From: JBBQYD01 sp942493075
Lineage (GTDB): Bacteria > Verrucomicrobiota > Verrucomicrobiia > Limisphaerales > UBA8199
DNA length: 64,000 nt
Assembly (NCBI GenBank): GCA_942493075.1
Contig: OW818681.1
Span: forward strand, 868,001 to 932,000
Direction: 5' to 3'
The translations under genes were made by a program, and so were the position numbers. Positions within the stretch are counted from its first letter, which is position 1. Every line of letters begins with the position of its first letter. Positions 26,868 to 35,239 of the stretch are shown here, one piece after another. A model generated the notes under the pieces. It ran no database searches. It was given only the letters and a program-made list of their open reading frames with translations, and was not told where the DNA came from.

Positions 26868-28235
26868 TCAGAGGAACATATCTGCCAGGAGCTTGAGGTT
26901 TAAGACCACTACGATGGCGGCACAGCCCCACGAGAGCCACTTCACTGTTGGGCCGTTTACAAACTCGCCCATCTTGCTCTTGCTGCATGTGAACGCCACC
27001 AGCGGGATCACGGCGAACGAAAGCTGCATGCTGAGAATGACCTGGCTCCAAATCAGCAGTTTTGCAGTGCCGCTTTCGCCATACATGGCCGTGACTATGA
27101 CCGCCGGGATGATGGCCAGGCCCCGGGTGATCGCCCGGCGCAGCCACGGTTTCATGCGCAAGTTCAGGAACCCTTCCATCACGATCTGTCCCGCCAGCGT
27201 GCCGGTGAGGGTTGAATTCTGACCGGACGCCAAAAGAGCGATCGCGAACAGTGTGCTAGCCATCCCAACTCCCAGCATCGGGGTGAGCAGTTTGTGGGCA
27301 TCCTGGATCTCAGCGACTTCTGTCTTGCCGTTTGTATGAAAAACAGCCGCGGCCACAATCAAGATCGCCGCATTAATGAATAGCGCGCCCATCAGGGCCA
27401 GTGTGGAGTCGAGCGTGGCAAATTTGATGGCTTCCCGCTTGCCCTTGGAGGTCCGTTCATAATTGCGAGTTTGTACAACTGCTGAATGGAGATACAAGTT
27501 GTGGGGCATGACCGTTGCCCCGAGAATACCGATCGCGATGAAAAGCATGCCCGGGTTTTGAATGACCTCCAGTTTGGGGGCGAACCCGCCCAGGATCGGC
27601 ATCAACCCTGGACTCGAGAAAACAATTTCGAGGAGAAAGCAGATTCCGATCGTTGAGATGAGAGCAATAACCAGGGCTTCCAGGTAACGAAACCCCTTTT
27701 GTTGAAGGTACATGATCGCAAGGACGTCGAGTGCGGTCACGCAGACGCCCCAAATCAGCGGCAGACCGAACAACAGATTCAGGGCGATAGCCGACCCGAT
27801 GACCTCCGCAAGATCGCACGCCACGATTGCGATTTCACAAGCGATCCAGAGCAGGTAGGTCGCTGGTTTGGAAAAGTGATCCCGGCAAGCCTGGGCAAGG
27901 TCGCGTTCGGCCACAATGCCCAGCTTCAAGGAAAGGCGTTGGAACAGGATCGCCATGAGGTTCGCCATCAGGATGACACTGAGCAGGCTGTAGCCGTAGG
28001 CTGAGCCGCCGGCCAGGCTCGTCGCCCAGTTTCCTGGGTCCATATAACCCACAGCTACCAGGTATCCGGGACCTGAGAATGCCAGGAATTTCCGCCAGAA
28101 ACTTGCTCCGTGTCCGGGCACAGGCACGGTACGGAAGGATTCGACAAGGGAAGGGGTGGCACCCTGACGCTGCCAGCCGGTTGGGGCGACTCTGGCTGTG
28201 GTGGTGCGGGGTTTAGAAACACTGCTGGTTTCCAT
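26868..28235 (-). CDS. mntH: NRAMP-family divalent metal (Mn/Fe) transporter
   Basis: A membrane protein of 455 residues with about 11 helices. The NRAMP motifs are YMDPGNWATSLAGGSAYGYS in helix 1 and ATVMPHNLYLHSAVVQTR in helix 6; these Asp, Asn and Met residues coordinate Mn2+ or Fe2+ in the family. It takes up metal with protons. The divergent DtxR/MntR-type regulator at 28371 makes Mn the probable substrate. The Ser/Thr-rich N-terminal 45 residues are probably cytoplasmic and disordered. Confidence 0.93.
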   Translation of the reverse strand: METSSVSKPRTTTARVAPTGWQRQGATPSLVESFRTVPVPGHGASFWRKFLAFSGPGYLVAVGYMDPGNWATSLAGGSAYGYSLLSVILMANLMAILFQRLSLKLGIVAERDLAQACRDHFSKPATYLLWIACEIAIVACDLAEVIGSAIALNLLFGLPLIWGVCVTALDVLAIMYLQQKGFRYLEALVIALISTIGICFLLEIVFSSPGLMPILGGFAPKLEVIQNPGMLFIAIGILGATVMPHNLYLHSAVVQTRNYERTSKGKREAIKFATLDSTLALMGALFINAAILIVAAAVFHTNGKTEVAEIQDAHKLLTPMLGVGMASTLFAIALLASGQNSTLTGTLAGQIVMEGFLNLRMKPWLRRAITRGLAIIPAVIVTAMYGESGTAKLLIWSQVILSMQLSFAVIPLVAFTCSKSKMGEFVNGPTVKWLSWGCAAIVVVLNLKLLADMFL

Positions 28236-28301
28236 AGTGCAAAAACGTATTCAGATGGATGCACCTTCGTTGAGTATGTTTATTGTGTCCAATAGAAAGT
28301 G

Positions 28302-28311
28302 TTAGGCCTAA
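28302..28311. promoter_or_regulatory. Candidate MntR operator between mntH and mntR
   Basis: TTAGGCCTAA is a perfect palindrome, flanked by GT...AC at an extended position. DtxR-family boxes commonly have TTAGG-type half sites. It sits 66 bp upstream of mntH and 60 bp upstream of the proposed mntR start. A tandem direct repeat, CATTATCCGG twice, follows at 28314-28333 and might also be bound. Operator function is inference. Confidence 0.4.
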
Positions 28312-28370
28312 TACATTATCCGGCATTATCCGGCTTTCTTCCATCGAATACTTCTGCTAGAAAACCCACA

Positions 28371-28832
28371 GTGAAGCGGGCCACTGCACAACCTATACCG
28401 GATCGCTCCGAATCCACTGAGGATCACCTCGAGCGCATCCATGAACTGGTCGAGCTCAAGGGCTACGCCCGTGTGAGCGATATCGCCTCCGCTCTGGGCC
28501 TGAGCCGCTCCGCTGTCTCCAACATGGTCCGCCGCCTTGCTGCCCGCGGGTTCGTCAATTACGAGCGTTACCGCGGTTTTACCCTCACCCCTGCTGGCGC
28601 CCAAATAGCCGCCCATATTAAAGCGCGCCATGAAACCCTGACGCGTCTCCTTCAGTTGCTCGGCCTGGACGAGGAGACCATTCAGTACGAGGTGGAAGGA
28701 ATCGAACATCATCTCAGGCCAAAGACCCTGGAGGTGTTTGAGCGCCTGGTCGATTTCCTCGAGAATCATCCCGCCCAACTCAAGGCTTTCCGCAGCGGAG
28801 GCAAAGCCGTAATCCGTAAAGGGGAGAGTTGA
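28371..28832 (+). CDS. mntR: DtxR/MntR-family metal-dependent repressor
   Basis: A regulator of 153 residues (GTG start at 28371; a longer frame from 28299 runs through the proposed operator and is less likely). The N-terminal winged helix-turn-helix contains YARVSDIASALGLSRSAVSN and is followed by the dimerisation/metal-binding domain with HETLTRLLQLLGL and EVEGIEHHL, where the Glu/His ligands of the MntR family occur. No C-terminal SH3 domain is present, as in short MntR proteins. It is divergent from mntH and is probably its Mn-responsive repressor. The stop directly abuts the ATG of the GT9 gene. Confidence 0.88.
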   Translation: MKRATAQPIPDRSESTEDHLERIHELVELKGYARVSDIASALGLSRSAVSNMVRRLAARGFVNYERYRGFTLTPAGAQIAAHIKARHETLTRLLQLLGLDEETIQYEVEGIEHHLRPKTLEVFERLVDFLENHPAQLKAFRSGGKAVIRKGES

Positions 28833-29831
28833 ATGGCTTCGCGCAAACCAAGATTGCTCGTGGTCGAATTGTGGGGACTGGGCGACCTGGTCATCGCCAC
28901 TCACTTCCTTCGTGCCGCATCCGCACGGTACGAGGTCACCCTTCTGGCCAAACCCTACGCCCGGGAACTCCAGCCTCATCTGTGGCCTGATGTTCACGTG
29001 GAAGCCTTCGTGGCTCCGTGGACTGCTTTTAGAGGAAAGTATAAGTTATGGTCGTGGCCCTGGGGACGGCTTAGAGCCCAGTTGCGAACCCTGCGCCAGA
29101 TGAATTTCGACGTCGGCTTGTCGGCCCGTTGGGATCCGCGGGATCATGTCGTTTTGAAGTTAGCTGGAGCACGCCAGCGCTACGGCTTCCCGCGCGTCCA
29201 GAGCCAGGCGTTTCTAACAAACCCTCTCCCGCTCGTGGATAGGGGATTGCACCGCTACGAGAGTTGGCGGGTCTTGGGTGAGGCATTTGGATTGACCCTG
29301 CCGGACATGAAGGATGTCGCCCCATCCCGGCGAGGCACAGGAAGCCATGTGCTGGTTCACACCGGTGCGGCGCAACCCGTGCGAGTTTGGCCGTTGGATC
29401 GTTATCGCGAGGTGGTGCGCCGTCTAAGAGATCTGGGTTATGAGGTGCGTGTGGCGTGCGATCCTTCGCAGTTGAACTGGTGGCAGGGCGTTGGTGAAAC
29501 GCAGGCTGAGGCGCCAACGAGTGTCACTCGCCTCTGGGAGATCGCGCGATCTGCGGGTGCGTTTTTCGGGAACGACTCAGGCCCTGCACATCTGGCCGCT
29601 ATTTCAGGTGTGCCTACCTTTACATTGTTCGGACCGCAGTTGCCCGAATGGTTCGCGCCCATGCACCCCTTCGGTGAGCTCCTTGAAGGCAAGCCCTGTC
29701 CATGCAAGCCATGCTCCGACTACTGCCAGTTCCCCGTTTCGTTTTGCCTGACCCGCCAGGAACTCGATGAAGTCTGGCCCCGTGTCCTGGCCTTCCTTCA
29801 ACGGCGCTTGCCTTTAGCCAAAGCGGCATAG
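28833..29831 (+). CDS. Glycosyltransferase family 9 (heptosyltransferase-like)
   Basis: A protein of 332 residues starting zero bases after the mntR stop, so it is probably co-transcribed. The N-terminal LLVVELWGLGDLVIATHFLR and the C-terminal AGAFFGNDSGPAHLAAISGVPTFTLFGP are the classic GT9 signatures found in ADP-heptose:LPS heptosyltransferases. It would act at the inner face of the membrane on LPS core. A Cys-rich segment, PCPCKPCSDYCQFP, near the end is unusual for WaaC/WaaF. The exact sugar acceptor cannot be inferred. Confidence 0.88.
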   Translation: MASRKPRLLVVELWGLGDLVIATHFLRAASARYEVTLLAKPYARELQPHLWPDVHVEAFVAPWTAFRGKYKLWSWPWGRLRAQLRTLRQMNFDVGLSARWDPRDHVVLKLAGARQRYGFPRVQSQAFLTNPLPLVDRGLHRYESWRVLGEAFGLTLPDMKDVAPSRRGTGSHVLVHTGAAQPVRVWPLDRYREVVRRLRDLGYEVRVACDPSQLNWWQGVGETQAEAPTSVTRLWEIARSAGAFFGNDSGPAHLAAISGVPTFTLFGPQLPEWFAPMHPFGELLEGKPCPCKPCSDYCQFPVSFCLTRQELDEVWPRVLAFLQRRLPLAKAA

Positions 29832-30710
29832 CACCTTGGGAATTTAGAATGATGAATTAGGAATTGCGGATTCTTCGCCTGCTTCAATGGCCTCGGCACT
29901 GTAGGCCGCGTCTCCGCACGCGGCGGCATCTCGCTGATCAACTCCGGTGTAGCGTCAGGCGTCCTCGCCGGCGTCTCGCCGCGCCTCTGTGTTTTGCACA
30001 CGGAAGATTGAACGGGAGAGGGACCGAGAAAAACGAAGGAGAAGACAGCCGTCCCACCGCTTTTGCGTGGCACTTACACATTCGTGGCGCATTAGCGGAT
30101 CAGCGGTTGATTCCCTCTTTGCCAGACATTAGGGACGGCATCAGCCGACGGGAACCGGGTTTTAAACCGCTAATAGGAACCTAATCTGACGCTAATGAGG
30201 TGCCAAGAGCCAAAGGGCCATAGATCGCCAGAGTAACACGGCAGGACTTCGCACTGTAGGCCGCGTCTCCGCACGCGGCGGCAGCTTCCGATACGCCACT
30301 GGTTTTGAAGGCCACGTCTCGCTCCCCCTCGTCATCCGCAGAGCAGGTGAAAAAGAGGGAAGAACTCTCGCGAGGACTGCCAAGATTCTTCAGAAACTCC
30401 ATAAAGCCCCACCTTGTGATCTTCGTTGCGTCTGGGCTTCTTGGCGTGATTCTGGGTTTTCGTCCGGAAATCCGCAGGCACAGATGGACGCAGATGGAAG
30501 TCCGGCAGCGACGCAGCCGCTACCCATCCGGCATCCGGGGCTGCCATGTTGGATGCGGATTCAATCGAATGTGCCGGCGGGTCCTGTGCTCCTGGTGGAT
30601 GATATGGTGGATTCAAAGTGGACTTTGACTGTAACCGCCTTTCCTTTAACCTCACACGGGAGCGGGTTGGTGTATCCTTTAGCACTGGCCTCAACTGCAA
30701 ACGCCGACGA
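29832..30710. repeat. Non-coding repeat region with two CTCCGC-loop hairpins
   Basis: No supportable gene lies in these 879 bp. Two copies of the TAGG-hairpin are present: GCCGCGT-CTCCGC-ACGCGGC at 29905-29924 and at 30260-30279. The 38-base tract beginning CACCTTGGGAATTTAGAATG (29833) recurs exactly at 31806. A CGCTAAT/AACCTAATC tract at about 30167-30195 echoes 10990-11060, and CACAGATGGACGCAGATGG at 30480 echoes 11300. Frames here read repeat sequence and are not credible proteins. Confidence 0.6.
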
Positions 30711-31709
30711 ATGATGGAGCCTTTGACACCAAACACGCAGGCAATCCTGTTGCTGACCGCGCCGCTCATTGGCGGGCGCGGTGCGGTATCGCAGGATCTG
30801 CTTACCTTATCCGAGTATAACCGCCTCGCCCGCATTCTGCGCGAGAACCAAGGCAGACCCGGCGATCTGATCGGGCCGGACGCGCAAAACCTAATCGAAC
30901 TCTGTGCGCAGCCTTTCGGTCGGGAGCGAATGGAAATGCTCCTGGGACGCGGATTTTTGCTTAGTCAGGCGGTGGATTACTGGAATGCTCGCGCTATTTG
31001 GGTGATCAGCCGGGCGGATTCATCTTACCCCAGACGCATGAAAGCCCGGCTGAAGGAGAACGCCCCCCCTCTACTTTATGGTTGCGGTAATATTGGACTG
31101 CTCGAAAAGGGTGGGCTGGCTGTCGTTGGTTCCCGGCATGTGGACGATGAACTGATCAGCTTCACCGAAAACGTGGGACGGCTCGCAGCCCAGGCACATC
31201 GGCCCATCGTCTCCGGTGGAGCGAAAGGAATCGACCGTGCAGCCATGCAGGGTGCCGTGCATGCGAGCGGAGAAGTAATTGGCGTGATGGCAGACAGTCT
31301 GGAACGGGCTGCGTTGGCGAGCGACAATCGCGAGTCGTTAATGCAGGGGCGGTTGGCGCTCATTTCCCCCTACGATCCGGCGGCAGGCTTCAATGTGGGG
31401 CACGCGATGCAACGTAATAAAGCCATCTACGCACTTGCCGATGCGGGCTTGGTGGTAACCTCGGATTTAGAGAAAGGAGGCACTTGGGCGGGGGCCATAG
31501 AACAGCTCAAAAGGTTTCATTTCGTCCCCGTGTTCGTTCGAAACGGAACTAATATGGGCCGCGGAAATGCCGCCCTGATTCATCACGGAGGTCAGCCTTG
31601 GCCCAATCCGGAAACTGCGGTCGATCTGGGGAAGGTAATTGCAGCAGCCATAGAAGCGGCAGCCGCGGCACCAAAACAGGAAACGCTTCCATTCGCATTC
31701 CCAGTATAA
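30711..31709 (+). CDS. DprA/Smf-family DNA-processing protein
   Basis: A DprA-like protein of 332 residues, with two adjacent possible ATGs at 30711 and 30714. DprA binds single-stranded DNA and loads RecA during natural transformation. The Rossmann-like core shows LAVVGSRHVDDE, PIVSGGAKGIDRAAMQGAV and NKAIYALADAGLVVTSDLEK, matching the family's GSR, GGARGID and N-K-IxALS positions. The N-terminal about 110 residues are shorter and divergent. No competence or topA gene is adjacent. Some DprA-like proteins occur in accessory loci, so the role could be other than transformation. Confidence 0.85.
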   Translation: MMEPLTPNTQAILLLTAPLIGGRGAVSQDLLTLSEYNRLARILRENQGRPGDLIGPDAQNLIELCAQPFGRERMEMLLGRGFLLSQAVDYWNARAIWVISRADSSYPRRMKARLKENAPPLLYGCGNIGLLEKGGLAVVGSRHVDDELISFTENVGRLAAQAHRPIVSGGAKGIDRAAMQGAVHASGEVIGVMADSLERAALASDNRESLMQGRLALISPYDPAAGFNVGHAMQRNKAIYALADAGLVVTSDLEKGGTWAGAIEQLKRFHFVPVFVRNGTNMGRGNAALIHHGGQPWPNPETAVDLGKVIAAAIEAAAAAPKQETLPFAFPV

Positions 31710-31805
31710 AACTGCGAATCAATGCCGCCTGCTGCTTTGACTAACGCAACCCGAAATCTCCTGCGCCAAACGAGACCATTCCAAAGCAGAAGCGACGTCT
31801 CGGGC

Positions 31806-31843
31806 ACCTTGGGAATTTAGAATGATGAATTAGGAATTGCGGA
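31806..31843. repeat. 38-bp dispersed repeat, second copy
   Basis: The tract beginning CACCTTGGGAATTTAGAATG is identical to 29833-29870. Both copies lie just after the end of a gene (the GT9 gene and dprA) in the same orientation. No gene is seen in 31710-32077 apart from the repeats and the rpsP leader. Confidence 0.65.
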
Positions 31844-31892
31844 GACACGTAAAACGACAATGTGGTTTGGGAGCAGGCTTAAAATAGAAAAG

Positions 31893-31945
31893 TTCCTGGT
31901 GGTTCTGGACTGCGCCTTTGCAGCGCAAACCAGAACCACAAGGAA
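31893..31945. repeat. Long imperfect hairpin with GCGC core
   Basis: TTCCT-GTGGTTCTGG...GCGC pairs with GCGC...CCAGAACCAC-AGGAA around a ctttgca loop. Two short internal bulges interrupt the stem. The inner GCGCAAACC segment is the same as in the hairpins at 6460 and 48153, while the outer arms are different. It lies between dprA and rpsP. Confidence 0.6.
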
Positions 31946-32034
31946 TGACATTAAGCGTGTTGCTTTAAAAACAGGGCTTGCAATGGGTCAGGCCCAAGAC
32001 TAGTCTCTACCCTCTTTTTGGGGTAACCCCCGGA

Positions 32035-32057
32035 ACGTGGACAGTGTTGGTCCACGT
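32035..32057 (+). promoter_or_regulatory. Leader hairpin upstream of rpsP
   Basis: ACGTGGAC (32035-32042) and GTCCACGT (32050-32057) form a perfect 8-bp stem with loop AGTGTTG, followed by an A-rich tract, ending 20 bases before the rpsP ATG. It could act as an mRNA leader controlling ribosomal-protein synthesis. It is not a terminator because no T run follows. Function is inferred from position. Confidence 0.4.
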
Positions 32058-32077
32058 AAAAAAACAGACAAGATTTT

Positions 32078-32332
32078 ATGGCAGTTAAAATTCGCATGAA
32101 GCGGGTCGGGGCGAAAAACGCACCGGTTTACCGCATTGTAGTGGCGGACGGACGCAGTCCCCGCGACGGCAAGTTTATTGAGGAACTGGGAACTTACCAG
32201 CCGCGCAAGAAGGCGGACAAGTTCACTCTGGACATGGACCGTGCCAATTACTGGTTGAGCAAGGGTGCTCAGCCAAGCGAGACGGTTGCCAGCTTCATTA
32301 AGAAAGCAGGCAAAGCGGCCCAGGCCGCCTAA
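32078..32332 (+). CDS. rpsP: 30S ribosomal protein S16
   Basis: Eighty-four residues. The start AVKIRMKRVGAKNAPVYRIV and the segment SPRDGKFIEELGTYQPRK are unmistakable S16 signatures. It binds 16S rRNA during 30S assembly. It opens the rpsP-khpA-trmD-rplS cluster; khpA follows after 17 bp. The length is typical. Confidence 0.97.
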   Translation: MAVKIRMKRVGAKNAPVYRIVVADGRSPRDGKFIEELGTYQPRKKADKFTLDMDRANYWLSKGAQPSETVASFIKKAGKAAQAA

Positions 32333-32349
32333 AAACCGCTATCAGGCTT

Positions 32350-32595
32350 ATGCAAGCCTTTCTCGAATACGTTGTTAAGGGGTTGGTGCAGAATCCGGAG
32401 GCCGTGACGGTCACCCCCGTGCAGCGCGAGGGCACCACAGTTTACGAACTGCGGTTGCACCCGCAAGATGTGGGAAAGGTCATTGGCCGGCAGGGAATGA
32501 CGATCAACGCGATCCGGTCATTATTGCTGGCTGGCAGCGCCCGCAAGGGCCTGCGCTGCACGCTGGAGATTGTTGAAGAAAAGCCGGCGGGTTAA
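32350..32595 (+). CDS. khpA: KH-domain RNA-binding protein KhpA
   Basis: Eighty-one residues, a single KH domain with the LHPQDVGKVIGRQGMTINAI motif containing the GxxG loop (GRQG). KhpA-type proteins bind RNA, often with KhpB/Jag, and affect cell division and small-RNA function. Its place directly after rpsP is conserved across many bacteria. In the usual order rimM follows; here trmD does. Confidence 0.93.
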   Translation: MQAFLEYVVKGLVQNPEAVTVTPVQREGTTVYELRLHPQDVGKVIGRQGMTINAIRSLLLAGSARKGLRCTLEIVEEKPAG

Positions 32596-32673
32596 TCCCG
32601 TGCCGGTGAGCGTAGCCAGTTTGCCCCGAGCAAACCCCGGGACAAGCCGGTTTTCGGACCGATCCAATGCCGC

Positions 32674-33357
32674 ATGAAAGTGGATGTGCTCACGCTCTTT
32701 CCGGGGATGTTTAGCGGTCCGCTGGATGAAAGTATAATCAAGCGGGCACGAGCGGTGGGGTTGCTGGATTTTACAATCCACAATTTGCGCGATTACGCGC
32801 ATGACCGACATCGGACAGTGGATGATCGTCCGTTTGGCGGGGGCCCAGGCATGTTGCTGAAGCCCGAACCGATCTTTGAAGCCGTAGAGGCCATTGCGCA
32901 AGAGAAAACGCGGGTGATCCTGGTTTCGCCTTCCGGGCGAAAGTTCAACCAGGAGATCGCCCGGGAACTTGCGCTGGAGGAACACCTCCTGATGGTCTGC
33001 GGCCACTATGAAGGATTTGACGAGCGGATTCGCCAGGAGTTGGCGGATGACGAACTCTCAATCGGCGACTACGTGCTGACCAACGGGGCTCTCCCTGTGA
33101 TGGTGATCGTGGATGCCGTTACCCGGCTGATACCCGGGGCGTTGGGCGATGATGAAAGCTCACGGGAAGAGTCATTCAGCCAGAATTTGCTGGAGTATCC
33201 GCAGTACACGCGACCGGCTGTTTTCCGCGGTTTAGGCGTGCCGGAAGTGTTGCTCTCAGGTAACCATGCGGAGATAGCCCGCTGGCGAGCTGAGCAAGCC
33301 CGGCAGCGGACTCGGGAGCGACGGCCGGATTTATTGGAAAACGAAGATAATTTATGA
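32674..33357 (+). CDS. trmD: tRNA (guanine-37-N1)-methyltransferase
   Basis: A 227-residue SPOUT methyltransferase that methylates G37 of tRNAs with SAM, preventing +1 frameshifting. The signatures are KVDVLTLFPGMFSGPLDES, PFGGGPGMLLKPEPIFEAVE, CGHYEGFDERIRQ and SIGDYVLTNGALPVMVIVDA, which line the knotted SAM site. The stop overlaps the rplS start as ATGA. A 78-bp gap before it contains no rimM. Confidence 0.96.
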   Translation: MKVDVLTLFPGMFSGPLDESIIKRARAVGLLDFTIHNLRDYAHDRHRTVDDRPFGGGPGMLLKPEPIFEAVEAIAQEKTRVILVSPSGRKFNQEIARELALEEHLLMVCGHYEGFDERIRQELADDELSIGDYVLTNGALPVMVIVDAVTRLIPGALGDDESSREESFSQNLLEYPQYTRPAVFRGLGVPEVLLSGNHAEIARWRAEQARQRTRERRPDLLENEDNL

Positions 33358-33746
33358 ACCAGGCATTACTTGATAAAATTGAGTCGGCGCAGTACCGCAA
33401 GAGCGTGCCCGATTTTGGTGTGGGTGATAGCGTGCGAGTGCACACGAAGGTCGTCGAAGGCGACAAAGAACGTATCCAGATTTTCTCCGGGGTCGTGATC
33501 GGCCGCCGGGGTCACGGACTCAATGAGATGTTCACCGTCCGCCGTATCAGCTACGGCGAAGGTGTCGAACGTATTTTCCCCCTTCACTCGCCGCGCGTCG
33601 AGAAGGTGGATGTGGAACGCAAAGGCGCAGTGCGCCGCGCTAAACTGACTTATCTCCGCAGCCGTCTCGGCAAGGGTGCGACTCTGGTCAAGGAGAAGGA
33701 AACCAAGAGTAACAAGAGCACCAAGGCTGCTGCTAAGGCCGCTTAA
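33354..33746 (+). CDS. rplS: 50S ribosomal protein L19
   Basis: A protein of 130 residues. PDFGVGDSVRVHTKVVEGDK, FTVRRISYGEGVERIFPLHS and a basic C-terminal tail identify L19, which sits at the 30S-50S interface. It is coupled to trmD by a 4-bp overlap. The Lys/Ala-rich tail (KETKSNKSTKAAAKAA) is longer than usual. A strong terminator follows. Confidence 0.96.
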   Translation: MNQALLDKIESAQYRKSVPDFGVGDSVRVHTKVVEGDKERIQIFSGVVIGRRGHGLNEMFTVRRISYGEGVERIFPLHSPRVEKVDVERKGAVRRAKLTYLRSRLGKGATLVKEKETKSNKSTKAAAKAA

Positions 33747-33767
33747 GCAAGTCCGGTTCATTTTAAA

Positions 33768-33795
33768 AGAGCGAGGTGCAAGCCTCGCTCTTTTT
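33768..33795 (+). terminator. Rho-independent terminator after rplS
   Basis: AGAGCGAGG (33768-33776) and CCTCGCTCT (33783-33791) form a 9-bp stem with a 6-base loop followed by a TTTTT run. It ends the rpsP operon and, with an A run on its left side, could also serve hisS coming from the other side. A second hairpin with GGCGGTCG...CGACCGCC follows at about 33812-33836. Confidence 0.85.
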
Positions 33796-33883
33796 GCATC
33801 TCAAGGGCATAGGCGGTCGTTTAATGCGCGACCGCCTGTGTTTAGACTGACGTGAAGCCCTTCAGCCTTCCGCTTGCAGGCAG

Positions 33884-35143
33884 TTACGATTTCTTCTGCA
33901 TCGCGCCAGGCACTTCCGCCACCGGCATCGATGTCTCTTCACGCGTGGACAGATTGCGGACGATGGCCTGGACGGCCCCAGCCTCAGTGCGATTCAATCG
34001 GACGAGTGAGGCGGCTCCCAATTCCTGTGCGCGCTTGAATTGCTTATCCGCTTTCCCGGCCACCAAGGGGTATTCGGTAGTGTATCCCGCATTTCGAAGC
34101 GCCTGGATCAGCCCGATGGTTTCATTGCGCAAACTTTCGTCCTCAATCGCGCAGAATACGTCCACGCCTGCACCGAACTTCGGCAGCAAGCCGTTCGCCT
34201 TCAGTAACTCGGTAAGCACGACGTCGCCCATGCCAAAGCCCAGCGCGGGGAGATCCACGCGCCCAGCGCTAATCAGCTTGAGAAGGTTGTCATAGCGACC
34301 ACCGCCAGCGATTGCTCGGAAAACGCCTTTGCGGTCGAACGCTTCAAAAACAACGCCAGTGTAATAAGCGAGGCCGCGGATGACTGCATAGTCGATCTTG
34401 ACGAAATCGCTCAAGCCGCGTGCGGCCAGGCTTTCCAGAATGGCTGCCAGTTCAGAGGTAGGTTCGCCCTTTTCAATGAACGCTTTCACTTGGGCAAGGT
34501 TGAAACCGATCTGACTGAGCTTGGTTTCACTTTGCTCCGGGGTTTCCCGTTCGAGTTTATCGATGGCTTGGTAGAAACCATATTCGTCCTCGGGCTTGCC
34601 CTGGCCCTGAACAAAGAAATCATGCCAGGCATTTCGGCTGCTCAACCGGATGACGAAATGCTCAGCGGTCAGGCCCAGATCACGCAAAGTATCGATGAGC
34701 AGCGCAATGAGTTCGGCATCAGCGGTGGGAGCGGTTTCTCCGATGATGTCGGCATTAAACTGAAAGTGTTCGCGGAGACGCCCCTTCTGCTGGCGCTCAT
34801 AACGGAACAGTTGGGGTATCGCGAACCATTTGAATGGTTTCTTGTAGCTGCGCTCACGCGCCGCAGCCATGCGCGCCAGTGTAGGAGTCATCTCGGGGCG
34901 CAAAGAGATCTCGCGCTTGCCTTTATCTTCGAAATTATAGAGCTGGCCAACGATCTCTTCACCGCTCTTGGTTGTAAAGAGTTCCAGCGATTCCAGCGGA
35001 GGACCGTCGTATTCGCGAAAGCCATAACGCCGCGCGGCGCCGCGCCATTTGTCAAAGATGTATTGGCGCGCATCCGCACTCCAGTCTTCTCCTGGAGGCA
35101 GCGGTTCTGGGTAGAAGTCTCGGAAACCGGGCAGATGTTCCAT
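33884..35143 (-). CDS. hisS: Histidyl-tRNA synthetase
   Basis: A class II synthetase of 419 residues from the ATG at 35141-35143. The longer frame from 35215 runs into the upstream terminator and is rejected. Motif 2 (FKWFAIPQLFRYERQQKGR), the HisRS-specific IDYAVIRGLAYYTGVVFEAF and motif 3 (ALGFGMGDV) are present, with an anticodon-binding domain in the last about 90 residues. It charges tRNA-His. It is downstream of the HU gene and convergent with rplS. Confidence 0.95.
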   Translation of the reverse strand: MEHLPGFRDFYPEPLPPGEDWSADARQYIFDKWRGAARRYGFREYDGPPLESLELFTTKSGEEIVGQLYNFEDKGKREISLRPEMTPTLARMAAARERSYKKPFKWFAIPQLFRYERQQKGRLREHFQFNADIIGETAPTADAELIALLIDTLRDLGLTAEHFVIRLSSRNAWHDFFVQGQGKPEDEYGFYQAIDKLERETPEQSETKLSQIGFNLAQVKAFIEKGEPTSELAAILESLAARGLSDFVKIDYAVIRGLAYYTGVVFEAFDRKGVFRAIAGGGRYDNLLKLISAGRVDLPALGFGMGDVVLTELLKANGLLPKFGAGVDVFCAIEDESLRNETIGLIQALRNAGYTTEYPLVAGKADKQFKRAQELGAASLVRLNRTEAGAVQAIVRNLSTREETSMPVAEVPGAMQKKS

Positions 35144-35181
35144 ACCCGGCGCAGGGTATAGCAACGGGTAACGAAGCAAAA

Positions 35182-35219
35182 GAAAAACGGGTGCCTCCCG
35201 AAAAAAGGGGTGCACCCGT
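35182..35219 (-). terminator. Terminator after the HU-family gene
   Basis: Read on the minus strand, ACGGGTGC (revcomp of 35212-35219) pairs with GCACCCGT (revcomp of 35187-35194). An inner CCC/GGG pairing extends it, and it is followed by TTTTTCTTTT. It lies 21 bp after the HU stop and before the hisS ATG. Confidence 0.75.
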
Positions 35220-35239
35220 CAAAAAACGTTGGTCGCCAA

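Noticed and set aside
29798..30073. Minus-strand frame after the GT9 gene
   Set aside because: It includes translation of the CTCCGC-loop hairpin and a tract repeated elsewhere, with low-complexity Pro/Arg/Thr.
33884..35215. hisS start at 35215
   Set aside because: It would begin inside the terminator hairpin of the HU gene; the ATG at 35143 starts with MEHLPGFRDFYP, the usual HisRS beginning.
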